Below, piece by piece: positions 1-5,724 of a DNA stretch of 7,619 nt (positions are counted from its first letter, which is position 1; every line of letters begins with the position of its first letter). This DNA comes from Rhodospirillaceae bacterium (lineage in GTDB: Bacteria > Pseudomonadota > Alphaproteobacteria > Rhodospirillales > Rhodospirillaceae), in the NCBI GenBank assembly GCA_002691085.1, contig NZGX01000016.1, positions 1 to 7,619 of the forward strand. Direction: 5' to 3'. A model generated the notes under the pieces. The model saw only the letters and a list, made by a program, of their open reading frames with translations. It made no database searches and was not told the DNA's origin. A program made the translations under genes and the position numbers.

Positions 1-110
1 CAAAGACTAAGGCTAAGCCAAAGACTAAGGCTAAGCCAAAGGCTAAGGCTAAGCCAAAGGCTAAGGCTAAGGCTAAGGTTAGGGCCAAATCTAGGAATAA
101 AAGAAGATAA
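1..110 (+). CDS. 3' end of an unidentified gene with a Lys/Ala/Pro-repeat C-terminal tail (partial)
   Basis: Only the last 35 complete codons are inside the window (codons from base 3, stop TAA at 108-110); the start lies off the left edge. The visible residues are almost entirely Lys alternating with Ala, Thr or Pro (KTKAKP, KTKAKP, KAKAKP and so on), ending in an Arg/Lys-rich stretch, VRAKSRNKRR. This gives a strongly basic, disordered tail. Such tails are known on histone H1-like and other nucleic-acid-binding bacterial proteins, and as extensions on ribosomal or RNA-binding proteins. The next gene, a hydantoinase B, begins 33 bp downstream on the same strand. By operon convention the upstream gene could be its hydantoinase A partner with an unusual basic extension. 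Nothing of a hydantoinase A domain is visible, so identity is left open. The reading frame is supported by the clean repeat periodicity and by the well-placed stop before the next Shine-Dalgarno. Confidence 0.6.
   Translation, partial: KTKAKPKTKAKPKAKAKPKAKAKAKVRAKSRNKRR
3..80 (+). repeat. In-frame tandem repeat, 18-bp units built from 6-bp subunits
   Basis: Two identical units of AAGACTAAGGCTAAGCCA (3-20, 21-38) are followed by a variant unit AAGGCTAAGGCTAAGCCA (39-56). After that comes a run of AAGGCT hexamers degenerating to AAGGTT (57-80). The two bases before position 3 (CA) match the end of another CCA codon, so the array probably continues off the left edge. The period is a multiple of three, so gain or loss of units keeps the frame and changes only the length of the Lys/Ala/Pro tail. 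This looks like slippage or unequal-recombination growth of coding repeats. Confidence 0.9.
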
Positions 111-143
111 AAAAGATTAGAAATTAAGTCTAAGGAGTGAATT

Positions 144-2060
144 ATGGCTAGTTCAAAAATAAAAGCTCAGATAATACAAAAAAATAAGAAGAAATTTAAA
201 AATATTAAGATTGATGCAGTAACTTTAGACATTGTTGAAAGTGCTCTTAGGAACGCTCGTTTTGAAATGGATGCTACAGTATTTAGAACTGCTATGTCTC
301 CAGGTATACGAGAGCAACATGATGCATTTCCATTAATTGCAGATAGAAATGGTAAAATGGTTGTTGGGCAATTTGGTTCTTTTATCTCTGGTTTTCTAGA
401 CAACTATGATGGCACTGTAGAAGAAGGTGATGTCTTCTTCACAAATGACCCTTATAAAGTTGAAGGTGCAATTAGCCACGCTAATGACTGGCTAATTATT
501 CTTCCTATCTTTTACGACTCAAGGCTTGTTGGTTGGGCTTGTCACTTTGGTCATATGACGGATAATGGTGGCAAGGTTCCTGGTTCAATGCCAACAGATG
601 CAACAACGATTTTTGAAGAGGGATTAGTTACACCCCCAACAAAAATTTACAAGCAAGGTGTTCTTCAAGAAACAGTCCTTGAGGTTATGTTGAATCAGGT
701 AAGACTTCCAACATGGAACCGTTCTGATTTAAATGCAATTCTTGCAGCTTGTAGAGTTGCGGAAAAAAGAGTTAGAGAAATCTGTGATAGGTTTGGTGAC
801 GATGTTTATGTATCTGCAACTCAAGCTGCATTAGATAGAAATAAACGCGCAGTAGGGGGCCTGATAATGCAAGCTATAGGTGAAGACCCTGTCTCTTTTG
901 AGGATTATGTTGATGATGATGGTCGTGGATATGGTCCTTATAAAATTAAGTGTACAATGTGGAGAGAGGGTAAGAATGTTGTACTTGATTGGGAAGGTAC
1001 TGATCCCCAGGCTATTGGTTCAATAAACTTTTATCTTAATGAAAATATGCTCAAAATGTTTTGGGGTGTATATATGATTATGGTTTTTGATCCAGCAATA
1101 TTATTTAACGATGGGTTTTATGACCTTGTTGATGTCAGAATACCTCAAGGAACGCTTCTTAAACCCAATTTCCCAGCTGCACTTTCCTGTAGAACTCATG
1201 CATTAGGGAGAATATTTGATACTTTTGCAGCCCTTCTTGGTCAAAAAGCACCAGAATTTCTAGCTGGGGCAGGCTTTTCTTCCTCGCCTCATTTCATGTA
1301 TTCAGGAACAGACTCTAGGGGTGAATGGTATCAGCTTTATCAGATTGGATTTGGAGGCATTCCAGCAAGGCCACACGATGATGGTCCTGATGGCCATTCT
1401 ATGTGGCCAAGTTTTACAAATGTGCCTCAAGAATATCTTGAAGCATATTTCCCTCTCCGTATTGAAAAACATGAAACTGTTGCAGATACAGGTGGAGCAG
1501 GGGTTTTTAGAGGAGGTAACGCTCTCAGAGTTGATTATTGTTTTTTGGAGGACGGAGAAATATCGATTCATGATGATAGATGGCTAACTTACCCTTGGGG
1601 TGTTAATGGGGGCGATCCAGGCCAAAGATCAATCAAAGTTATGTATCGTGGTGGTTATGAAACGGGTAAAATAGAGTATCATGAATCCAAATGTGATAAT
1701 ATAAAAGTAAGCAAAGGAGATATTCTTGCCTTTATCACATGGGGTGGTGGTGGCTACGGTAATCCCATCGAAAGAGATGCTGAAATAGTTGCACTTGAAG
1801 TCACAAGAGGGCTAGTGACTGTAAAGGGTGCAAAAGATAACTATGGTGTTGTTTGTTCAGAATCAGGAATTGTGAATTGGGATGCTACTGAGGAATTACG
1901 AAACGAAATTAAAGAAACCCAGCCTAAGCAAATGCCAATATTTAATAAGGGTCCAGAATTAGATGAGATTCTTGCTAAATGTAAAAAAGAAACTCATCTC
2001 AAGGCCCCAAAACCTCCAGTTTTTCAACCATCTAATGATGTAGCGGTTGCAGCAGAATAG
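144..2060 (+). CDS. Hydantoinase B / oxoprolinase family protein
   Basis: The 638-residue product is a full-length HyuB-type subunit. In this family the B subunit works with an ATP-using A subunit to open hydantoins, N-methylhydantoin or 5-oxoproline; relatives are the acetone and acetophenone carboxylase subunits. Visible family motifs are the N-terminal IDAVTLDIVESAL (residues 23-35), NDPY at 101-104, the His-x-x-Asp pair H112/D115, and the GH-x-x-D-x-GG motif (136-143). H112, D115 and H137 align by eye with the metal ligands of the acetone carboxylase alpha subunit. Further on are GGAGVFRGG (450-458) and the glycine-rich GGGGYGNPIERD (534-545). The start at 144 is supported by AAGGAG at 132-137, six bases upstream. 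The first 22 residues are a lysine-rich extension before the conserved domain. The gene follows the basic-tailed gene by 33 bp and ends at a strong terminator, so it is probably the last gene of its operon. Substrate class is uncertain; the family call is firm. Confidence 0.93.
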   Translation: MASSKIKAQIIQKNKKKFKNIKIDAVTLDIVESALRNARFEMDATVFRTAMSPGIREQHDAFPLIADRNGKMVVGQFGSFISGFLDNYDGTVEEGDVFFTNDPYKVEGAISHANDWLIILPIFYDSRLVGWACHFGHMTDNGGKVPGSMPTDATTIFEEGLVTPPTKIYKQGVLQETVLEVMLNQVRLPTWNRSDLNAILAACRVAEKRVREICDRFGDDVYVSATQAALDRNKRAVGGLIMQAIGEDPVSFEDYVDDDGRGYGPYKIKCTMWREGKNVVLDWEGTDPQAIGSINFYLNENMLKMFWGVYMIMVFDPAILFNDGFYDLVDVRIPQGTLLKPNFPAALSCRTHALGRIFDTFAALLGQKAPEFLAGAGFSSSPHFMYSGTDSRGEWYQLYQIGFGGIPARPHDDGPDGHSMWPSFTNVPQEYLEAYFPLRIEKHETVADTGGAGVFRGGNALRVDYCFLEDGEISIHDDRWLTYPWGVNGGDPGQRSIKVMYRGGYETGKIEYHESKCDNIKVSKGDILAFITWGGGGYGNPIERDAEIVALEVTRGLVTVKGAKDNYGVVCSESGIVNWDATEELRNEIKETQPKQMPIFNKGPELDEILAKCKKETHLKAPKPPVFQPSNDVAVAAE

Positions 2061-2090
2061 TTAGTTATAATTATATCTTTTAAAACTCTT

Positions 2091-2121
2091 AAAAGGCGGT
2101 CTTTAACGACCGCCTTTTTTT
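2091..2121 (+). terminator. Rho-independent terminator after the hydantoinase B gene
   Basis: A perfect stem pairs AAAGGCGGTC (2092-2101) with GACCGCCTTT (2108-2117), with one further A-T pair possible at 2091/2118. The loop is six bases (2102-2107). A T-run follows on the plus strand (2115-2121), and the A-run on the other side could also serve minus-strand transcripts. The hairpin lies 30 bp after the hydantoinase B stop codon. Confidence 0.95.
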
Positions 2122-2156
2122 GATATTAACCACTCTGTGGAATAAAGAATTTAGTG

Positions 2157-2186
2157 TTTATAGATTTATTATAAATGATTTATAAT
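2157..2186 (+). promoter_or_regulatory. Candidate sigma70-type promoter for the monooxygenase gene
   Basis: A perfect TATAAT lies at 2181-2186. TTTATA at 2157-2162, an 18-bp spacer upstream, is a weak -35 (4 of 6 to TTGACA). Transcription would start near 2193, giving a leader of about 18 bases before the ATG at 2211. The region follows the terminator at 2091-2121, where a new promoter is expected. The mirror-image arm also offers TATAAT on the minus strand (2168-2173), but no minus-strand gene begins there. Confidence 0.5.
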
Positions 2187-2193
2187 AAATCTA
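2161..2193. promoter_or_regulatory. Perfect 15-bp inverted repeat, candidate operator
   Basis: TAGATTTATTATAAA (2161-2175) is exactly mirrored by TTTATAATAAATCTA (2179-2193) around a three-base centre, TGA. It sits 17 bp upstream of the preferred start codon of the monooxygenase gene and overlaps the likely -10 element. A dimeric repressor site is the simplest reading. An AT-rich stem-loop in the transcript is less likely, because the probable transcription start lies at or after its right edge. The arms are pure A/T apart from one G/C position each, so some symmetry could be due to composition, but 15 of 15 matches is far beyond that. Confidence 0.7.
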
Positions 2194-2210
2194 AATTGTG
2201 GATTAAAAAA

Positions 2211-3464
2211 ATGAATATAATTTCGGAACATAAAAATTTATCAGCTCCAACTAAGGAGGAACTGGTTGATAAAGCTAAGAGCCTTAAGCCTTTGCTGAGC
2301 AAACAGGCAGTAGATGCTGAAGACCAAAGAAAATTACCTTATGAAACAATAAAACTTCTAACAGATGCAGGTTTACATAAGGTTTATATGCCTAGTAAGT
2401 TTGGTGGTTGGGAAATGGATTGGGGGGCTCATTTTGAAATCTCTCGAGAAATTTCTAAAGCTTGTGGTTCTTCAGGATGGATTACAGGATTGGTTTTTTC
2501 TCATGTAATTTGGGTTGCTAGATTTGGCGCAAAGGCCCAGGAGGAGTTTTTTGATAGAAACCCTGACCCAATAGTTTCGACAGGTTCTGCAGGCGGTGGA
2601 AAGTTAATCAAGGATGGAAGTAATTATATTTTAAATGGGAGATGGGGTTTTCTCAGTGGTGTAGATCATGCTAATGGGGCAATGGTTGTAGCTACTCAAG
2701 GAGATGAAAAGATTTTCACCCATTTCGTTTTATTAAATCCTGAAGATTGGAAAAATGAGAAAAACTGGACCTCAGAAGGGTTAAAAGGAACGGGAAGTCA
2801 TAATATAACTGTAAATGAGGTAAAAATTCCTGCTCACAGGGTTATAGAAAGGGATCTTATGCTTGATAGAGACCCACCAGGGTCAAAGATTCATGATAGT
2901 TATATTTATAATATTAGAACAAATGCTTATCAAAAAAGTTGGTTTGCAGGAATATTGTTAGGTACGGCGATGGGGGCAATTGAAGAATATTCTTTTAGTA
3001 CTAGTAAAAGAAAAGGCGCTCTGTTTGGCGAATCAATTGTAGACCAGGTCCCTGTTCAGGTAAGACTTGGTGAGTCTGTTGCTGAGGTTAATGCAGCAGG
3101 TCTTATCTTTGATGCATTTTGCAATATGCTTCATAGAAGAGGAGTTAATGGCCAAGATATTACAGGTAATGATCTTCTCTCTACAAAAAGAGATATTACT
3201 TTTGCTTCAAGGTTATGCGTTAAGGCTTCTGAAAGACTATCCGGAATGATGGGTGTTTCTGCTCAAACTGGACGCAATCCTGTTCAAAGGCATTACAGAG
3301 ATTGTAGAACCGTTAGCACGCATATAGAGTTGCAATGGGACCATTCTATGTCTCCGACTGGTAAACACCTCTTAGGTTTGGATACAGGTGACCCTTTAAT
3401 TGATAAAAATGGAATTGATAAAGGGGTTGCAGATAGCTCTCTTTATCTAGGAACCAGAGTTTGA
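2211..3464 (+). CDS. Flavin-dependent monooxygenase oxygenase component, acyl-CoA dehydrogenase fold (HsaA/HpaH-C2 type)
   Basis: The product is 417 residues from the preferred ATG. It has the layout of group D flavin monooxygenases, which use reduced flavin supplied by a separate reductase to hydroxylate aromatic or cyclic substrates. These share the acyl-CoA dehydrogenase fold: N-terminal helices (about 10-110), a beta domain (about 120-225) and a C-terminal helical bundle. Visible motifs are the SSGW segment followed by His98, GRWGFLSGVDHA (143-154), GLKGTGSHNITVNEVKIPAHR (190-210), and a late RDCRTVSTHIELQWD segment (363-377). His371 in that segment is a plausible counterpart of the catalytic His near the C-terminus of HsaA. 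The acyl-CoA dehydrogenase catalytic Glu context is not evident, which favours oxygenase over dehydrogenase. An in-frame ATG at 2175 would add 12 residues, but it lies inside the palindrome, upstream of the likely transcription start, and has no Shine-Dalgarno. No flavin reductase is in the window. Substrate unknown. Confidence 0.88.
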   Translation: MNIISEHKNLSAPTKEELVDKAKSLKPLLSKQAVDAEDQRKLPYETIKLLTDAGLHKVYMPSKFGGWEMDWGAHFEISREISKACGSSGWITGLVFSHVIWVARFGAKAQEEFFDRNPDPIVSTGSAGGGKLIKDGSNYILNGRWGFLSGVDHANGAMVVATQGDEKIFTHFVLLNPEDWKNEKNWTSEGLKGTGSHNITVNEVKIPAHRVIERDLMLDRDPPGSKIHDSYIYNIRTNAYQKSWFAGILLGTAMGAIEEYSFSTSKRKGALFGESIVDQVPVQVRLGESVAEVNAAGLIFDAFCNMLHRRGVNGQDITGNDLLSTKRDITFASRLCVKASERLSGMMGVSAQTGRNPVQRHYRDCRTVSTHIELQWDHSMSPTGKHLLGLDTGDPLIDKNGIDKGVADSSLYLGTRV

Positions 3465-3468
3465 GCAA

Positions 3469-4278
3469 TTAATTTTTATTTAACCAATCAAATAATATCT
3501 CACAAAATTGAATTTTTTGTTCCTTCCCTGCAACTACATGAGCAAATTGTTTTAAATCAAGACCTTCAGAATTTCTTATACCTTCTTGAATAGGTTGGGT
3601 CATTCTTGGGCTTGTTACAACATCCATGTGACTATGAATTATTAAACTTGGGCATAAAATTTTAGATAGTTCATTTGTTACATTATGTTTTAAACATGCA
3701 TGCATAAATCTTTGATGGGCTTTTAATCTTCCATTTAACTCTCTCCATGGCCCATCAGGCCCAAGAATTTTCTTGTGATTCTCATTAAAATAATCAGGTC
3801 TAAATGACATCATACATACGAAACGTTGAAAAGATTCCCAACCCATATCCTTATGAACATCAATAAAAAGGTTCATTTGTTCTCTAAAGAAAGGATCAGT
3901 AGCATCAGACCATGCTCCCATATTGAGCATTGATCTAACCATTTCAGGTCTTTGAATAGCCATTACTTGAGAAATACATGCTCCCATACCAACTAATCCA
4001 ACCAGATGTGTACCCGATGTTTCTCCAAGGTGCTCGAGTAATTGAATGGCATCATTTGCATACATTTCTATAGAAGGATCGAGTAACAAATTATCATTCG
4101 ATTCATATAAACCTCTGTAATCTATTATTATTACCTTGTATTGGTCAGTAAGGCCTCGGGGAAGGTGGTGCTCTGAGCCATGGCAAAAAGACCCCCAACC
4201 ACCTTGAAGGAGTACAGGTGCTCCTTTTCCATGAATTTCATAATACATTTCATGATCATTAATTTTGACACTAGGCAC
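3469..4278 (-). CDS. Alpha/beta-hydrolase-fold protein lacking the nucleophile serine
   Basis: The 269-residue product has the full alpha/beta-hydrolase layout: an early beta-hairpin, the oxyanion-region segment VLLQGGWG (22-29), DYRGLYESNDN (53-63), the nucleophile-elbow region (91-111), a helical cap (about 125-200), the acid strand (LIIHSHMDVV, Asp219) and a C-terminal His (FAHVVAGKEQ, His247). At the elbow, where active enzymes have G-x-S-x-G, it reads LVGMGACISQ, with Gly97 aligned to the catalytic Ser. The flanking helix PEMVRSM fits the family without gaps. Acid and His are kept while the nucleophile is lost, a state also known in the NDRG family of non-hydrolytic members. Adjacent Cys101 is not at the elbow position. 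The start codon is GTG, fixed by an AAGGAG Shine-Dalgarno. It is the last gene of the minus-strand cluster, 81 bp after the membrane protein gene. Function unknown; a lyase, binding or non-serine hydrolase role is possible. Confidence 0.85.
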   Translation of the reverse strand: MPSVKINDHEMYYEIHGKGAPVLLQGGWGSFCHGSEHHLPRGLTDQYKVIIIDYRGLYESNDNLLLDPSIEMYANDAIQLLEHLGETSGTHLVGLVGMGACISQVMAIQRPEMVRSMLNMGAWSDATDPFFREQMNLFIDVHKDMGWESFQRFVCMMSFRPDYFNENHKKILGPDGPWRELNGRLKAHQRFMHACLKHNVTNELSKILCPSLIIHSHMDVVTSPRMTQPIQEGIRNSEGLDLKQFAHVVAGKEQKIQFCEILFDWLNKN

Positions 4279-4285
4279 AAATCAG

Positions 4286-4291
4286 CTCCTT
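4286..4291 (-). promoter_or_regulatory. Ribosome binding site that fixes a GTG start
   Basis: On the minus strand this reads AAGGAG and lies seven bases before the GTG at 4278-4276. It is the best Shine-Dalgarno of the minus-strand genes. It supports GTG as the true start rather than the ATG at codon 11 of the hydrolase-fold protein. Confidence 0.75.
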
Positions 4292-4359
4292 GCAATTTTA
4301 TTAAAAAAATATCTTATATTTTATTTATATTCTAAATGATAGAAAAGGAATGAAAAAAT

Positions 4360-5076
4360 CTAGAATTTTGCAACAGATATCCAAATAATCACAGCTACAA
4401 GTACCCAAATGCTTTTAACAAAAAAAAGTGATATTCTCCTGTTTAAAGAAAGTTTACCCTCTCTCTCTGGTGAAGATCCATTTTTAAAAATATCTGCAAT
4501 TGCCTCTCTTGCTTGAGGTATATAAAGCCTGATTCCAATTCCACACGCGATTATTGCGCTGAAAAGTATTAGTTTTATTGAAAGCCAATATGCTTCTATT
4601 GGGCCATTACCTGTCAAAGACAAGCTGGCAACTACAAAAAGTATTCCTGTAATTATAACCCTCAGAAAAAGATCAAGTTTTCTAAATATGTTCTGGAACT
4701 GTATATGCTTATGTGGCCTTTCTTCTCCTAAATTAGGATGATCTACCCAGTATTGATGCCATATACCAGCAAGCCATGCTAAACCTGCGATAAAAGCTAA
4801 CAAACCTAGGTTTGATCCATAGCTGGCATTAAATCCCCATCCCCCCAAAAATGTAAGCGTAATTCCAAGCATTAAAAGTATCACCAAAGCGGATCGGGGT
4901 CCCATATCAAGAATTCCTGAGAGATTACCCATTGATGCTCTTGTTTCAATTGTTAGATTAGGGTCACGTAATTTTTTTGCTGCGGAGTAAACACCCATAT
5001 CTGTTCCCAACCAAATACCGGCCATGACTATGTGAAAAAATTTTATAATTATATAAGGTTCAAACATGGTTCCCAT
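4360..5076 (-). CDS. Six-helix integral membrane protein of unknown function
   Basis: The 238-residue product has hydrophobic segments at about 7-24, 62-80, 89-107, 136-154, 163-186 and 215-236, so six membrane helices are likely and it should sit in the inner membrane. Helix 1 carries His15 followed by AGIWLG (19-24). A helix of the form H-x-x-x-x-x-WLG is seen in CopD-like and DUF2269-like membrane proteins, where the His can bind haem or metal. Residues 57-80 (DMGPRSAL then a hydrophobic run) and the His-rich loop around 107-124 (His107, His113, His122, His124) add possible ligands. The resemblance is by eye only, and the family is not certain. The gene begins 12 bp after the amidohydrolase stop, and its GAAAGG ribosome site overlaps that stop, so translation is probably coupled. 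The first ATG is preferred over the one three codons later on spacing. It could be a redox or small-molecule membrane component serving the neighbouring enzymes. Confidence 0.8.
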   Translation of the reverse strand: MGTMFEPYIIIKFFHIVMAGIWLGTDMGVYSAAKKLRDPNLTIETRASMGNLSGILDMGPRSALVILLMLGITLTFLGGWGFNASYGSNLGLLAFIAGLAWLAGIWHQYWVDHPNLGEERPHKHIQFQNIFRKLDLFLRVIITGILFVVASLSLTGNGPIEAYWLSIKLILFSAIIACGIGIRLYIPQAREAIADIFKNGSSPEREGKLSLNRRISLFFVKSIWVLVAVIIWISVAKF

Positions 5077-5084
5077 AGATTATG

Positions 5085-5090
5085 CCTTTC
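5085..5090 (-). promoter_or_regulatory. Ribosome binding site overlapping the upstream stop codon
   Basis: The minus strand reads GAAAGG here, eight bases before the ATG at 5076-5074. It overlaps the TGA (5091-5089) of the amidohydrolase gene, indicating coupled translation and choosing the first of two nearby ATG codons. Confidence 0.6.
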
Positions 5091-5715
5091 AATTATTGTG
5101 AGCTTTTAATTTTTCAATTAAGGCGCTTGATTTCATTACATCAGCATATCTTCTTCCAACATCCCTTAAGTTTTCATTATGTGGGGCCTCATCCATATCA
5201 CCGCAACAGTCCTCTGGAACAATTACCCTGTAACCATATGAAAAAGCATCATTAATTGATGCTCTAACACATCCTGAAGTTGTACATCCAGTTATTATTA
5301 CTGTGTCAACATTTTGTTTATTTAGAAAGTTAGCGAGTGGTGTTCCAAAGAAAATAGAAGGTGCATGTTTCCAGAAATTAAAATCGTAATTTTTTTCATA
5401 AACCCTTTCATCCATCTCTGTTTGTGGGTCTCCATAAAACCATCCGTCATATAAACTTCCAATTTTCCAGTATCCCATATCTTTTTTGGACCCCCACCCG
5501 ACTCGACAACTTGCAACTGGTAATTTTTTCTTTCTAGCAAAATCAAGAAGTTTGGAGGTTTTTATTACAGCATTATGAACATGACTTGATTTACCTAATG
5601 TATAAATTGGATTTGTAAACCCAACCTGAAAGTCAACCACTAATATAGCTGGTCTTTCTCCTATACCAATACTCAATTCTCCATATGTAGCATCTTTATA
5701 TTTAGTTTCAGACAT
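5089..5715 (-). CDS. Isochorismatase-fold cysteine amidohydrolase (N-carbamoylsarcosine amidase / maleamate amidase-like)
   Basis: The 208-residue product is a full-length cysteine hydrolase of the isochorismatase superfamily. The triad is visible: Asp28 in ILVVDFQ (24-30), Lys116 in FWKHAPS (114-120) and Cys149 in TGCTTSGCVRAS (142-153), with the preceding TGCTTSG segment carrying the usual cis-peptide. The GCTTSGCVRAS form is typical of N-carbamoylsarcosine amidohydrolases and of maleamate amidohydrolase (NicF-like), which release ammonia from a small carboxylated amide. It is less like nicotinamidase, whose metal site is absent here. Isochorismatase itself would lack this Cys, so an amidase is meant. 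The gene starts nine bp after the nucleotidyltransferase stop and is followed 12 bp later by the membrane protein gene. With hydantoinase B nearby, hydrolysis of an N-carbamoyl product is attractive but unproven. The ribosome site (GAAGGG, about 12 bases upstream) is distant. Confidence 0.9.
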   Translation of the reverse strand: MSETKYKDATYGELSIGIGERPAILVVDFQVGFTNPIYTLGKSSHVHNAVIKTSKLLDFARKKKLPVASCRVGWGSKKDMGYWKIGSLYDGWFYGDPQTEMDERVYEKNYDFNFWKHAPSIFFGTPLANFLNKQNVDTVIITGCTTSGCVRASINDAFSYGYRVIVPEDCCGDMDEAPHNENLRDVGRRYADVMKSSALIEKLKAHNN

Positions 5716-5724
5716 TAATTACTA

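Noticed and set aside
1..80. Short direct repeats that could suggest a CRISPR array or an iteron origin
   Set aside because: The units are contiguous with no spacers, keep a strict codon period, and encode a simple Lys/Ala/Pro tail in an open frame that ends just before a normal gene. Coding repeat is the better explanation.
1302..1587. Open frames on both strands inside the hydantoinase B gene
   Set aside because: They overlap conserved hydantoinase B coding sequence and have no recognisable domains; they are frame shadows.
2175..2210. Upstream in-frame ATG giving a 429-residue monooxygenase
   Set aside because: It lies inside the palindrome, upstream of the likely transcription start, lacks a Shine-Dalgarno, and would add 12 residues (MIYNKSKLWIKK) with no family similarity that I can see.
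4279..4359. Separate promoter for the hydrolase-fold gene in the 81-bp gap after the membrane protein gene
   Set aside because: The gap is very AT-rich and offers several loose -10-like strings on the minus strand but no paired -35, so a promoter could not be distinguished from composition. It remains possible that this gene is transcribed on its own.
5089..5715. Assignment as nicotinamidase or isochorismatase proper
   Set aside because: The GCTTSGCVRAS motif with catalytic Cys149 and the absence of a nicotinamidase metal-site motif favour the N-carbamoylsarcosine/maleamate amidase branch; isochorismatase lacks the catalytic Cys.
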